Positions 11,196-22,824 of a DNA stretch of 64,000 bases are shown here, piece by piece (the first letter of the stretch is position 1; each line of letters begins with the position of its first letter). Position numbers and translations under genes: made by a program. This DNA is from Tricholoma matsutake. Its lineage: Eukaryota; Basidiomycota; Agaricomycetes; Agaricales; Tricholomataceae. The stretch spans positions 7,254,001-7,318,000 of the forward strand of contig AP026545.1 in the NCBI GenBank assembly GCA_026075535.2. The letters are read 5' to 3'. The notes beneath the pieces are model-generated. The model was not told the origin of the DNA, did not search any database, and saw only the letters and a list, made by a program, of their open reading frames with translations.

Positions 11196-11501
11196 TGTTG
11201 AAATTAATCCCTAATACATGCTGTATACATGAGGCAAATACATGCAGCATACACATGTATACATGAGGCGATACATGCAGCATATGCATGTTACTGCGCT
11301 TACTGTGCATACATGTGGTAAACACATTCCCGAGTCATGTGACATCCTTAATATTATGTATATAAGGAGAACCTGTACCGTAGTAGGAATACAGTGTTCT
11401 TACCTCTGCTAACCCTAGCTGTAAGTCTAACTAAACCCCAGGTAGGTTGTAAGGAACGTGTAGTCTCTTCCCCTGTGCAGCGTATATAGTCTGCTCCAAC
11501 A
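11196..11501 (+). repeat. Copia 5' LTR
   Basis: The 306-bp repeat begins TGTTGAAATTAATCC and ends CTGCTCCAACA, with TGTTG/CAACA as inverted termini. It contains short imperfect repeats of ATACATG-CAGCATA and a TATA-like TATATAAGG at about 11360 that could start the genomic RNA. Confidence 0.95.
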
Positions 11502-11514
11502 GGTTATGGGCCCT
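11502..11514 (+). other. Copia primer binding site
   Basis: GGTTATGGGCCC follows the 5' LTR directly. It resembles the complement of the initiator-Met tRNA anticodon arm (GGGCTCATAACCC), as in fungal Ty1/Copia elements primed by a half tRNA. The same motif follows the broken LTR at 46221-46349, which supports the reading. Confidence 0.7.
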
Positions 11515-11750
11515 GCTGGGCACGTCGCGAACGCGCTTTAATTAGCTGCGAACGACGTTGACTTCATTGTCTCCAAATTATAACCTTGCGCTCTTTGTGA
11601 GCTGCATTGCGCTCCCTGCGAGCTGCATATAAAACCTAGGTTGACTAGGGTTAACCACTCTGAAGGAGTGTTTTCTCCTGAGAACGTTAAACGTGTTTTA
11701 TTGAGTAAAAAGACTGATTGAGCGCTTTTAACAGCTGCCACCACAGAATC

Positions 11751-14700
11751 ATGTCTTCAACTCTTGAAAAACTCGTTCAAACTTTCGATGGATCAAACTA
11801 CATTCTATGGGCCGACTCAATGAAGGCGTGGCTCAGGTCTCAGGGCCTCTGGCAAATAACTAGCGGGGCGGAGCAAAAACCGCCCCCGGCGCCTCCTTTG
11901 ACGGCAACGAACGCTACCTTGGTAGCGGACGCTAATGCCAAGCTCCAGACCTGGAGCAACAAAAATGACCAGGCTATTGGTAGCCTAGTGCTCCGCCTGG
12001 CCCCCTCCATTCGGCAGCGTGCCAACACAAAGGACACTGCTGAGGAGGTGTGGGACCTCATCCGCACTGATTATGGTGTGGACGGCCCCTCCCAAGTCTT
12101 TTCGGACTTTAGGTCCGCAATAGCAATCAAAATCCCGGCTGCGAACCCTGCACCGGAGATTGCGAGAATGGCTGACAAATTTGAGCGCCTCATGGCTGCT
12201 AACGTCGCCATCCCCGAGCTAGTACAGGCGATGATTCTACTTGCTGCGATGCCACGCGAGTACGACTCATTGTCTGCAACGGTCCTTAACACGACCGCCA
12301 CTAGCGCCTTGACATTTAAACATGTCAAGGACTCCATTGTTGCTGAAGCCTCAAGGCGCACAGCAGTTGGAAAGCCCGCTGGCCAGCCTCAGGCCAACAA
12401 ACTTTCCGCTGTTAAGCGCAAGGGGGGAAACCCCAAATGGCAGCCCAAAGAAGGGCAAAACAGCAACGGAGACTCGTCCCGAAAACGTGGACGACGTGGG
12501 GACAGAAAGACTAAGGAGGAGAAGCCAAAAGAGAAACATACCCACCTCGCCTCCAATGCCTTTACCACCATAAATGGTAATGGCACCATCATACCGCCGA
12601 TGCCGCTCATACAGCGCATCGAGCGACGCGAACACACTCCCACAAGGGATCCTCGCCGCCGACCGCCTGCACAGGCATACACGGGCGCGGCCTCCTCTTC
12701 TCGCTCGGTTTACACCGAATACCAGCAAGCTCGAGACACCCTCGAGCGCATGCAACTTCCGCGCAGCGCGAAAAACCTGCGACCGTTGGAAGAGCACCTT
12801 ACGGTGCGAGAAGGTAAGAGAAGGAGGATAGAGCCAGAAACCGAGGCAACGATCGAGGAGGTAGAAGACGATACCGTCTCCCTCGGATCCGAACCTCCAG
12901 TAACTGACGAGGAAGTGTGGAAAGCTGTCGACAAAATGCTCGTCGATGAACCCCTTGACACAGGGGCGTATGATGACAGGTCAGTCCTTTTCCCTGCCAC
13001 AAGCACTAAGATTAAAATTCCTATGAATACAGCGAACTTTTCATGTGAAATTTTACCGCTATTAAATGTATCATGGAATTATGTAGATCTTAATATATGT
13101 GCTATGTGTGCAAAGGGAGATTGTAAGAAAGGTGCCGACTGGATCATAGATTCAGGCGCATCAAAACACTTCACTGGTGAAATGAAAGATTTTGCTTCTT
13201 ACGAGCCTTTACCGAGAAAGGACTCTACCTTGGTCCAAACGGCCACTGGTACTACTCATATAGTAGGAAAAGGAGCAGTCTTCATTAGACACCAGGTAGT
13301 ATGTAATGGGAAGTCAGAGACGCGTGAAACGCGACTATACCCTGTCTACTACATACCCGACATTAATACTCGATTGATGTCAATGGGGGTCTTTTTACAA
13401 GACGGAAGTGATGTGCGTGGTTCCTCCGCATACATTTCATTCATCGAGCATGGAAACCCAATCATGCATTGTGTCCCTCTAAGGAGGAATGACACGATCT
13501 ATTGGGCTCGGACTCATATATTGAGCACCAAAAAGGTTAATGTCGCGACCATTTATGTCGCTGACTACTTGACTTGGCATAGGCAACTTGGACACCCATC
13601 CAAAGAGGCGCTAGGGAAAATGCCTAAAAGCACCATAAAATTCCCAAGGAATTTAATTATTCCTAAAGACAAAATTATATGTCCAGGGTGTGCAGAAGGG
13701 AAAATGACCTCAAAATCTTTTCCCGAGTCAGACTCACGAGCTGACAAATCCTTTGAATTAATACATTCCGACCTAAAGGAACTCCCGGTACAATCGTACC
13801 ACAAACATAAATACTTCATTGTATTTCTGGATGACAAAACGTCACATATTTGGGTCCAATGCCTTAGAAAGAAATCTGACGCTGCTGCAGCGATTAGACA
13901 ATTTCAAGCGATGGCTAAGACCCAATATGGCGCTACAATCAAGCGCTGGCGTGTTGATCCAGGGGGGGAGTTCAAGGATCGTGAGCTACAAAAACAGCTC
14001 AAGGATTTAGGCATCAAAATAGAGATGTCTGCACCCCACGTTCATCAACAGAACGGGCGCGCAGAGCGCGCCATAAGGACAATAATGGAAAAGTCGCAAA
14101 CCCTGCGATTCACCGCTTGTCTACCACAATCATGGTGGGAATTTTGCATAGAACATGCAACACATTTATACAACCGAACCCCAATAAGGCGCCTGAAATG
14201 GCTGACACCTTTTGAGGACCTGACAAAGGTCCGCCCAGATCTAAACAATCTGAAGGTCTTCGGTTGCGGTGCTTATGTCTATCTACCAAAAGAAAAACGT
14301 CCAACAACATTGTCTCCTCGATCGGAGCTAATGACGTACCTTGGAGTAGAAGATGGCATTAAAGCATATCGTTTCATGCGACGAAACGGCGCAATATTCA
14401 TTGGTGCTACGGCACTATTTGATGAAACGATGTTCCCATGCTGTCCCGGAGCTAAAACTCCTGCCAAGACAGACCTTGGTGATTTTCCACCAGAACCAGA
14501 AGATGACGACCACTCATCTGGAACGGATGGCGATGACCCTATACCGCCACAAAATCCGCCCCTTCCTCCATCATCAGAAGATGATGATGATTTACCAAGC
14601 GAGCAAAAGGCGCATGACGATGCGACTAACGCTCCTCCTCCGCCGCCTCCAGTTAGCACTGAGGACTTTCGTCCAAGACGTGAAGATCAACAGGAATGGC

Positions 14701-16613
14701 AGCAATTGCCCCGTCGATCAGGCAGGCAGAGGAAAATCCCAAACCGTCCCGGCAATACCTATGGAGAACAGCGACTCCCCTCTGACATAGAGAGAGACAT
14801 TGCGCGTGATCGATATTGGAAGAAGTCTGTGGGTCAAGATTCGGATCATAACCAAACACGACCACGACCTCAACAGCAAGAACCGGTTGCTGGACCGAGT
14901 TCGGCACCCCACGAGAGTGTGCCCGATTCCAATAATCAAGAACATGATCACCCAATGGGGGAACCGGACGAAGCAGGTTATATTAAAAAGATAACCAAGG
15001 AAGGTGGAGATGAGCTTATCCGCTGGCTGTTGTCAAAAGCAGTCACACCATCAAGCGGAAAAAGCCTAGTTCCAAACCAATTTCGCGATATTGCGCGCCT
15101 ACCCCGGCAGCAGCAACTTGAGTGGAAACAGGCTTGTCGTGAAGAGTTAGAGGCTCTTCGCAAGCGACAAGTCTATGACATCGTCGATCTTCCACATGAT
15201 CGAAAAACGATCAAAAATAGATGGGTTTTCTCCGTAAAATCGGACGGAAGAAAACGAGCCAGACTCGTGGCCAAAGGCTTTTCACAAGTCGAAGGCATTG
15301 ACTTTGATGAGATTTTCTCACCAGTAGTCCGCTACGAGACCGTACGCCTCATGTTTGCCCTTGCGTCTCTAGAAGGCATGTATATGACTGGTCTAGATGT
15401 AAAAACCGCATTTTTATACGGCAAACTTGATGAGGAGATCTATATGGATCAACCCGAGGGTTTCAAACTCGAGGGTAAAGAGCGCAAAGTAATGCGCTTA
15501 CGCCGAGCATTGTATGGCCTTAAACAGGCTTCACTAGCATGGTGGAGAGAGCTAGAGGCATTTATGCGCACCATTGGGTTTGTGCGCGCCAGCTCCGATG
15601 CCGGCATCTTCATACACAAGGATCCTAAGACAGGCAGCATCGTTATTGCGCTAGTCTATGTTGATGATGGCTTGTTCATGGGCAAGAACAAGAAACTTGT
15701 GGATGAAAAGAAGAATGCTTGCCTGAAGCATTGGGAGTGCCGTAGTACTGAAAAAGTCACGGAATTCTTAGGCATGCGCGTCACCCAGACCGCTGCAAAA
15801 GTCAAACTCGATCAAACAGAATATCTCGCCAAAGTGCTTGAGAGGTTCGAGATGACAAATGCCAAGATTGTCCCCACTCCGCTCCCGACTGGCTACAAAC
15901 CGTCGGAGAACACAGTGACGCCAAACGCGGCGCTTAGATCAAAATATCAGTCTGTGATCGGATCTTTATTGTATCTGATGCTCGGAACGCGACCTGATAT
16001 CGCTTACGCGGTAATCAAGATGTCGCAATTCTCGGCTAATCCTAGCCAAGAACATCTAGACAAAGCGATGTACATAATGCGCTATCTGGTGGGAACCCAG
16101 AAGTACAGTATGGTCTATGATGGAGAGAAATCCAAGGGGCTACAGGCCTTCACAGATTCTGATTGGGCAGCTGACACAGTCAAGCGCCGATCTACAACGG
16201 GTTACTTTGCTACTCTGGCGAGTGGCATTGTGTGCTGGCAGTCCCGTTTACAAAAAACTGTAGCACTGTCATCCACAGAAGCCGAATACATGGCTCTCTC
16301 CGACACTTGTCGGCAGATAGTGTGGATAGAGTCCTTATTCCAGGAACTTGGATATACACTGAAGCGCGTACCAATCTGCGCTGATAATCAAGGATCCATC
16401 TTTATTGGATCAAATCCAGTTCAGGAAAGAAGGACCAAACATATAGACATTCGCTACCACTACACCCGCGAATGCATAGAAAATGACAAAGTCACAGTCG
16501 TTTTCATTCCTGGAAGTGATAATCCGGCTGACATGTTCACAAAGAACCTTGGCGCCGTCCTATTCAGGAAATTTAGAGACTCTCTCGGAATTACTTTCGA
16601 GATTCAAACTTAG
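11751..16613 (+). CDS. Copia Gag-Pol polyprotein
   Basis: One frame of about 1620 residues from the ATG at 11751. An in-frame ATG at 11718 exists, but the Gag consensus begins at MSSTLEKLVQTFDGSNY. Order of parts: Gag (FDGSNYILWADSMKAWL), a basic linker, aspartic protease with DSGASKHFTG near nt 13148, GAG-pre-integrase with WHRQLGHP (13575), and the integrase core. The core has D in IHSDLKE (13765), D in RVDPGGEF (13955) and E in GRAERAI (14065). Reverse transcriptase has KARLVAKGF and YVDDG (15657). RNase H has DSDWAAD, STEAEYMAL and ADNQGS. No frameshift separates Gag from Pol. A classical CCHC knuckle is not evident; CAMCAKGDC lies just before the protease. The product would copy and integrate the element. 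No catalytic residue is missing. Confidence 0.95.
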   Translation: MSSTLEKLVQTFDGSNYILWADSMKAWLRSQGLWQITSGAEQKPPPAPPLTATNATLVADANAKLQTWSNKNDQAIGSLVLRLAPSIRQRANTKDTAEEVWDLIRTDYGVDGPSQVFSDFRSAIAIKIPAANPAPEIARMADKFERLMAANVAIPELVQAMILLAAMPREYDSLSATVLNTTATSALTFKHVKDSIVAEASRRTAVGKPAGQPQANKLSAVKRKGGNPKWQPKEGQNSNGDSSRKRGRRGDRKTKEEKPKEKHTHLASNAFTTINGNGTIIPPMPLIQRIERREHTPTRDPRRRPPAQAYTGAASSSRSVYTEYQQARDTLERMQLPRSAKNLRPLEEHLTVREGKRRRIEPETEATIEEVEDDTVSLGSEPPVTDEEVWKAVDKMLVDEPLDTGAYDDRSVLFPATSTKIKIPMNTANFSCEILPLLNVSWNYVDLNICAMCAKGDCKKGADWIIDSGASKHFTGEMKDFASYEPLPRKDSTLVQTATGTTHIVGKGAVFIRHQVVCNGKSETRETRLYPVYYIPDINTRLMSMGVFLQDGSDVRGSSAYISFIEHGNPIMHCVPLRRNDTIYWARTHILSTKKVNVATIYVADYLTWHRQLGHPSKEALGKMPKSTIKFPRNLIIPKDKIICPGCAEGKMTSKSFPESDSRADKSFELIHSDLKELPVQSYHKHKYFIVFLDDKTSHIWVQCLRKKSDAAAAIRQFQAMAKTQYGATIKRWRVDPGGEFKDRELQKQLKDLGIKIEMSAPHVHQQNGRAERAIRTIMEKSQTLRFTACLPQSWWEFCIEHATHLYNRTPIRRLKWLTPFEDLTKVRPDLNNLKVFGCGAYVYLPKEKRPTTLSPRSELMTYLGVEDGIKAYRFMRRNGAIFIGATALFDETMFPCCPGAKTPAKTDLGDFPPEPEDDDHSSGTDGDDPIPPQNPPLPPSSEDDDDLPSEQKAHDDATNAPPPPPPVSTEDFRPRREDQQEWQQLPRRSGRQRKIPNRPGNTYGEQRLPSDIERDIARDRYWKKSVGQDSDHNQTRPRPQQQEPVAGPSSAPHESVPDSNNQEHDHPMGEPDEAGYIKKITKEGGDELIRWLLSKAVTPSSGKSLVPNQFRDIARLPRQQQLEWKQACREELEALRKRQVYDIVDLPHDRKTIKNRWVFSVKSDGRKRARLVAKGFSQVEGIDFDEIFSPVVRYETVRLMFALASLEGMYMTGLDVKTAFLYGKLDEEIYMDQPEGFKLEGKERKVMRLRRALYGLKQASLAWWRELEAFMRTIGFVRASSDAGIFIHKDPKTGSIVIALVYVDDGLFMGKNKKLVDEKKNACLKHWECRSTEKVTEFLGMRVTQTAAKVKLDQTEYLAKVLERFEMTNAKIVPTPLPTGYKPSENTVTPNAALRSKYQSVIGSLLYLMLGTRPDIAYAVIKMSQFSANPSQEHLDKAMYIMRYLVGTQKYSMVYDGEKSKGLQAFTDSDWAADTVKRRSTTGYFATLASGIVCWQSRLQKTVALSSTEAEYMALSDTCRQIVWIESLFQELGYTLKRVPICADNQGSIFIGSNPVQERRTKHIDIRYHYTRECIENDKVTVVFIPGSDNPADMFTKNLGAVLFRKFRDSLGITFEIQT

Positions 16614-16633
16614 CTGCTTAGAGCGCTGTACAG

Positions 16634-16645
16634 TTTGAGGGGGGG
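16634..16645 (+). other. Copia polypurine tract
   Basis: A G-rich run, GAGGGGGGG, ends immediately before the 3' LTR and would prime plus-strand synthesis. Confidence 0.8.
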
Positions 16646-16951
16646 TGTTGAAATTAATCCCTAATACATGCTGTATACATGAGGCAAATACATGCAGCAT
16701 ACACATGTATACATGAGGCGATACATGCAGCATACGCATGTTACTGCGCTTACTGTGCATACATGTGGTAAACACATTCCCGAGTCATGTGACATCCTTA
16801 ATATTATGTATATAAGGAGAACCTGTACCGTAGTAGGAATACAGTGTTCTTACCTCTGCTAACCCTAGCTGTAAGTCTAACTAAACCCCAGGTAGGTTGT
16901 AAGGAACGTGTAGTCTCTTCCCCTGTGCAGCGTATATAGTCTGCTCCAACA
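16646..16951 (+). repeat. Copia 3' LTR
   Basis: 306 bp, identical to the 5' LTR except one transition. It is followed by the target duplication ATGTC. Confidence 0.95.
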
Positions 16952-17023
16952 ATGTCCTCAAGATATGGTAAGTTAGACTGGTAACCTTGTCTGTCACAGA
17001 CATGTAAGGCAAGCAACTGTTGT

Positions 17024-18405
17024 AGACAGACTGGTGAAACTGAGTTTGAATTTATGATGGTGCATGAGCTAAGCCACATGAAATCATGTGCATTGAACCT
17101 GCCCTCAACACGATCATGTTTGCAAGGACTTGGATGCAATGAATGCGCCATATCTTCCTGTTATTATGGTGCGGAGCAGCAGAATGAGTCCTCACATCCA
17201 CACATGAAAGGCAACACAACATCAAACTTAGTGCAAGCTCAAGTTATGATGCTTTCTCCAACTCTCTGTCATCACTTTCTTTTTCTTCCAGTGCTAGTCT
17301 CTCCAGAACATCCAGTCACTTGTCCAGTCCTTTTTTGCTTCGAAGATCTCCTCAAACTCCCCTGCAATACACTCCAGTCTCATATGATGGATTTTTTGCA
17401 AGCCTGACATGTTCTTTGCTTACTTCAGCAAAAGCTTCTCAAACCAACCATACAAGAGCTAGTACTAGCTCCTCAACCACCCTATTTAGTAGATCCAATG
17501 ACGAAAACCTTAATCCCTTGGGCCATGATGTAGATACACCTGAACATATCTTTTCACCTACTCTGATCATGAAAGAAGTTCCAGACATTGGTGTGAGGGG
17601 AGCCTTTCAGGGGCAATGAGGAGATGAGTGAAATGAAGTACATCATCGTCATCAAGTTGCCTGATTGCCAAGAGTATTCCAGGGACAGCAGTACCAGGCA
17701 TAGACCAGAGTGTGAGGTAAAAGTTGGCACATCTAGAAGGCAAGAAAAGGCTAGGTAAGCTTGCAGACTGCTCTCTTTCTATATAAGCAGGGATATCATC
17801 GGGGTTCATGGAGAAATTGGTGACAGTGTAGAGCTCAATATCTTCATCGACTGAGATAGAGTACTAAGATAGGGTTCATTCACTCCCAACCACATCACAT
17901 GGATAAAGAGTGACAAATTGTGACCAACAACCATCTGTCTAATTACTGCTTCAAACAAGTGTTTTTCTCAAATGTAAAACCTATAATCCACAGAAAATAA
18001 CATTTTCAAGAGAGTCTAGTTTACCGATCCCTCGATTGTGAAGAAGGAGGAAAGTTATTAGGGTTTGATCAACTTTATACCAATGTCCAGCAATGTCCAT
18101 GAATGCTCAACCTAGCTCTAATAACTTTCCTCCATCCTCAGAATCAAGTGATCAAGCACCTAGAACTTCTTCAGAAGGATATTTTATGGAGGTCTTAGGT
18201 TTTACTTTTGAGAGAAACATTTAAGGGAAACAGTAATTAGAGAAATCTTAATGTGTTACAGTTTGTTACTCTTTAGCCACGTGATGTGGTTGGGAGTGAA
18301 CAAACCCTACCTTACTAGATGTGATTGTGTTGAGGGCAGGTTCAATACATGTGATTTCACATGGCCTAGCTCACTCACTATCATGAATTCAAACTCAGTT
18401 TTACC
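17024..18405. repeat. Diverged fold-back element with inner and outer inverted arms
   Basis: Outer arms: about 17024-17115 (GGTGAAACTGAGTTTGAATT, then GAACCTGCCCTCAACAC) match the reverse complement of about 18325-18405. Inner arms: 17872-18063 (TTCACTCCCAACCACATCAC, then GGAGGAAAGTTATTA) match the reverse complement of about 18112-18308. Identity is perhaps 80 percent. The roughly 750 bp between 17120 and 17870 have no counterpart on the right, so one side suffered a deletion or insertion. Confidence 0.7.
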
Positions 18406-18583
18406 AGTCTGTCTATGACAGTTTGGTACTAACAATGTCATGACAGACATGGTTATGAGTCCAATGGTAAGTCACCACAATCTCACCTAATTTAGTAATT
18501 CATCTGTCATTGTAAGACATTCACCCAGCGCATTCTTTCCTTTCATCCATGACCTCCACCACACCCACCACCACTATCTACTT

Positions 18584-19313
18584 ATGAGTGACCAATCTGA
18601 ATGTTCACCACTATTTCAAAATCACAAGAAAGCCTTTTACAAGAACTTTGTAACAAAGTTCTCAAAGGACTCTTTCACCACCCTTGCCAACACTACATTT
18701 CACAAAGACTTCTTTGATCAAATGGAGAATCCTGCTAGAAGCAACAACCAGAGCTTCATCAATCCCAATGGGAAAGTTATCAAAATGATGTTGTTTGGAG
18801 AGATTGTGCATTCCAGGGAACTCAGTTAGATTGCAAGGGAAATGACTATATGACTACTGACAATGTATGTTCCCACCTTGGATATATTTTAACATCTGTT
18901 AACCTTGGCACAGTTTATCATTGACAAATCCAAGCCAAATTTTTGTCTAGCACTTGCCAAACCATCATGTGCTATCAAAAACATTGGTATTCTATTCGAC
19001 AACACATGCAGCAAACTACAGAATGTCTATCAACAGCTAACTAGCAATGAAGAACCCAATGTACATTCACCATATGACATCACCTCAATCACATCCACCA
19101 AACACTTCTTAGCAATTTGCTCAGATGGACTGGACTAAGCTGACCAATCCTGACACCAAAAGCCCTCGCAACCTTATCCTCATCTACTTTGGTCCCATAT
19201 ACAACATCAGATTAGAGTATTTTCTTATTGCAATGGTCTTTTCTTCTCATGTCACCCAATTTCAGGTGCCCACCACTACTGACACCATCACCCCCATTGT
19301 TAGTACAAAATGA
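18584..19313 (+). pseudogene. Unrecognised protein remnants
   Basis: Three adjacent plus-strand open segments (18584-18829, 18905-19138, 19125-19313) have non-repetitive, protein-like composition, for example FSKDSFTTLANTTFHKDFF and IKNIGILFDNTCSKLQNVYQ. They may be exons or fragments of one transposon-borne gene. I do not recognise a family and no splice pattern is compelling. Confidence 0.3.
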
Positions 19314-20639
19314 AAACTAGTTGAGAAGCCAACAATGAGGAAGATGACCACAACAATGCAGACAACATACTGTCACTATGCAGGTAATGGGCCACCTAAG
19401 GACATCTTGCCCCTCTAGCACAGAGGGGAAGCTGCTCATTTTGATTACACATGGTCAAACAGTGGACAGGGGAGTTGGGAGGATGTATGTTACACCTGTA
19501 GTCAGTCCATGTTATATTTGTTGTTCTGGAGCAGTTTTGATTGTGGCCCATCCAAAATGATAAAAGCCTCAGAAGTGGGCCACTTGCCCTGAAACATGGA
19601 AAATAACAGAAAGATGATGGAAGTTTTTGAATATCAGAGAAAGCCCTGGCCTGTATGAACAAATTCCAGTATCTAACTCCCTGAAATTCTATGTTGAACA
19701 CTAGTTATGGGGGAAACTGGAACCAGTGGGCTGGATATTACCAATTTCATCAATTTACCCCAAATAGCTCTGGGTTTGGGAACATCTCATCAAGGTGCTA
19801 TTTTGACATTACAGGAATGAAGATTAGTACATTGGCCACTTATTTAACCACCTATATGGATCAATATTCTCTTAGTCCAGCTTTAAACAGTGGATGGCCC
19901 ATTACCTTAGGTGGCCCACTTCCTGAACCTTGACAGTACAACACAACTGCACAGAAATAGTGCCACACACCAGTGCCTGTGTTCCAACTGCTGGGTATTC
20001 TATTCTACTGTACTCCTGTTACACCTACTCACAATTTGAAGAACAGGACATCTATGTTGGCCACTGTGGACCCCCCAATGCCAGAAATTCACACCCCAAT
20101 TCCCCCCTCTTATATATGTAAATTTATATAATTATTAGTGTCTACAAGTACTGAATATAATACCAGGAGGGAATACATACAATTCATAGAGGGAATAAAT
20201 TTCATCCCAGAGTGGTATACCTATCAGCTGGTAATTGTATGATGCCATGGTATCATTTTCATTCTTTAAAGGTACAAACCAAAGTGGTGAAATTCATGTC
20301 AAAAATGGCACATTTCATACCCTGTCATTTTTACCATGTCGTAGACAATTCATCCACTACAGGTGGACTTTCAATACTCAGTAAATAGTTTAAAGGGTTG
20401 AATTTCCATTAACTGAGAACCAAAAATTATTCATTATTTGATATATAAAATACAAAATAGAACAAGGTAGCTTCTGCCATGTGAGGACACCCCTCCTCAT
20501 TGTGTTGCATTGTACCTCGCATTGTCCATTGGCTCCTCATCATTTTGGCCATTCCTTTCCCTGCCATGTACTTATGTCAGCCTCTCCATTTACCTGTACC
20601 TGTCCCCTCACAAGGTCTTCAGCTTGTGTGTCCTTGTCC

Positions 20640-22000
20640 ACCTTGTCCCTATAAATTAGATCATTAGTTTGAAAGTAAAACAGATTGAAAAAGAAAACAA
20701 AAATTTACTGATTTGGCCAGGAGGTGCATTGCTTCCCAGCCTGTCATCATTAGTGTCCTGCTTGTGTTCAGTGGTGTTGCCATTGGTGCTGTTGCCAGTT
20801 CTGGTGTCCTCTTCACATCTGTCCTCTTGCACTGGTGGTGTCCGCCTGTACTTATTGTCATCACTGTCACTTGGTGGTGATGTTGGTGTCATTGGTGGGT
20901 TTGTTGGTGGTGATGGTGTCATTGACCTCATCTATATTGTAGATGTAGTCTGTAAAATGGTTGTTAGTAAAATAAAAGAAACAAAAAAAGAAATGAGGGG
21001 CTCCAGAGTTCCTTGTTGTCACTCATGTCCCACCCACTGTATGCCTGTGCTGTTGGCCTTCTTGTTGCCACTGCTGTTGGTGGTTGGGAGCAGTGGTGGT
21101 GGTATGTGGGGTTGGCCCTGTCAGTGTAAAATAGATGTTAATAAAATAAAAACACAAAGAAAAAAAAGAGAGGGCACTCAGGCAAGCCCCTCCCTGTCCT
21201 TGCCCATTTCTCTTGTGTCTCATGCATCTGTTGGGGCTGCCATTGGGATTGCCATTCATCATCGCCAATGGTGGAAGGTGATGGTGGTGGCAGGGTCATC
21301 GTTAGCAGGTTTGCCTGGTTCCTTAGGTGGGGTTGGTGGTGGTGGTGGTGATTTGTCAACCCTTCAGCCCTCACATCCCTGTCCCCTGTTCCGTTGGCCC
21401 TCATCGTCGGCTGCTAGGACCCACAATCCACCCTGCAAGCAGTGGCTTGCAGAGGGGGTGGGTGCTGGGTGTTGTTCCCTGGCGTTGGCTCACAGCTATG
21501 GTGGGGGTCCTGTTGTGCTGTTGTTGTCCATTGTTGTGCTATAGTTGTCTGTCATTGTGCTGTCCTTGTCTGTTGTCACCATGTTATCCACCCTGCAAGC
21601 AGTGGCTCACAGAAGTGGCATAGGTGTGCTGTCTTGGCACTGGCTCATTGTTATAGCAGAGTTAAAAGCTAAAAAAACACAAGAAAACATTAATTAGTTG
21701 AAAAAAAAAGAGAAAAGAACATGAAAAAAAGATTACTTGGGGCCCAAACAACATTGTTTGGGCCCAATGTGGTTCATTTGCAGCCATTTTTGGCATTATC
21801 CAATGTGGCAGTGGGCATGGCAGTGGCAGTGGTGGCTGTTGACGGAGTAGAGAAGGTGGTGGTGAGGTGAGTGGGAGAGGGAAGGAGGTGGCATCATCGA
21901 GAGTGGTGGTTGATGTTGATGTGACATGATGTTGATGTTCAACATTCATCATGTGATATGTTGAGGGTGGGCTGAAATGACTTACAAGTAAACAATTACA
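20640..22000. repeat. GTGGTG-rich low-complexity module A
   Basis: The block is dominated by TGGTGGT/TTGTTG words and contains spaced copies of CACCCTGCAAGCAGTGGCT (about 21430 and 21590). It also has A-rich spacers of the form AAAATAAAA-CA-AAGAAAAAA (about 20965 and 21140). A paralogous block with the same order of elements lies at 41500-42289. Long frames are open on both strands, which is a composition effect and not evidence for a gene. Confidence 0.6.
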
Positions 22001-22511
22001 GCACAGATGAAAAATCCCCTTTCTTGGGATGAAAAAAAACCTCTTAATATTCATATTCCTGCAGTGTGAAATTCATCCTCTCAGTCTGACTGGAAAAAAA
22101 AAACATACCTGCCAGTGGAATTCACCCTTTTGAGTTATGTAAACCCCAAAAAACCCACCTAGTAATTCATCCTCTAATGGTATGAAAATTCCATTCAATC
22201 TTGAGCTGAACAACAGACTCTGCAATCCTAGACCAACTGTATGAAATTTCTATCATTGTCAAAGGTGAAAAAACATCCCCTATATTTCAGCCACTCATGG
22301 TATGTTATTCCACCACACCAACTTGGCATAAAAAGTAGAAATATACTGTATATGAAATTCATACCTTAAGTGCTTGGAACATCACAGCAGAAAAGTCATC
22401 CCAAATTCATCCACCCTTAATTCAGCCATATATATTATGAAATCAGGGTTTCCCAAACTAAACAAATGAAAAACAGGCCCTGCTGAGTGCTCACTCTTAT
22501 CAGACTAGGGG

Positions 22512-22824
22512 GGAAATCTTTTCTGTCACCACTTGGCAAAATTAATCCAACATGACATGAGGGATATCAATCTTCACCTCATCCCACCTTGGGAATATTA
22601 CAACAAACTCTGCCCTGGCACCATGGTGTTGTGCAATGTAACATTGCATTTGTATCAATTGAACATTACAAACACCAAAGGAAATCAACCAAAAGTAAGA
22701 AAGGTACAGACATATATGTACCTGTCATTGCCAACTCATTGACATGGAGCCAAACAGACATTCAAACTCAATGCTGAAACCATCAGAGTCATAGCCAAAT
22801 CAGATCTCCCCATTGAAAACTGAC
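22512..22824 (+). pseudogene. Fragment of a conserved fungal transposon-associated protein
   Basis: The frame reads HDMRDINLHLIPPWEYYNKL and then CPGTMVLCNVTLHLY. After a shift it continues QTFKLNAETIRVIAKSDLPIE. This pattern (PPWE-YNKL-PGT, then a Y/F-x-LNAxxIRV segment) is familiar to me from uncharacterised fungal proteins carried by transposons, but no function is known to me. It is short, frameshifted and lies in CpG-poor debris. Confidence 0.35.

Larger units (their letters stand above)
11191..16956 (+). mobile_element. Ty1/Copia LTR retrotransposon, apparently intact and young
   Basis: Two 306-bp LTRs enclose one long gag-pol frame, a primer binding site and a purine tract, and the target duplication ATGTC flanks both ends (11191-11195 and 16952-16956). 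The LTRs differ at one base only (T at 11285, C at 16735). All catalytic motifs are present and no stop interrupts the frame. It sits just downstream of the helicase remnant. The element is much richer in CpG than the DNA on its right, which fits a recent arrival. Confidence 0.95.

Noticed and set aside
12351..12797. Open frame antisense to the Copia gag
   Set aside because: It is fully explained as the shadow of the intact sense frame and shows no family motif.
19387..19925. MITE bounded by inverted GGGCCACCTAAGG
   Set aside because: Only 13 bp match, positions of the ends do not agree, and no target duplication was found.
20669..21544. Long open frame of about 290 codons
   Set aside because: It consists of GTGGTG-type low complexity and is open on both strands in several frames. 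Nothing in it resembles a folded protein.
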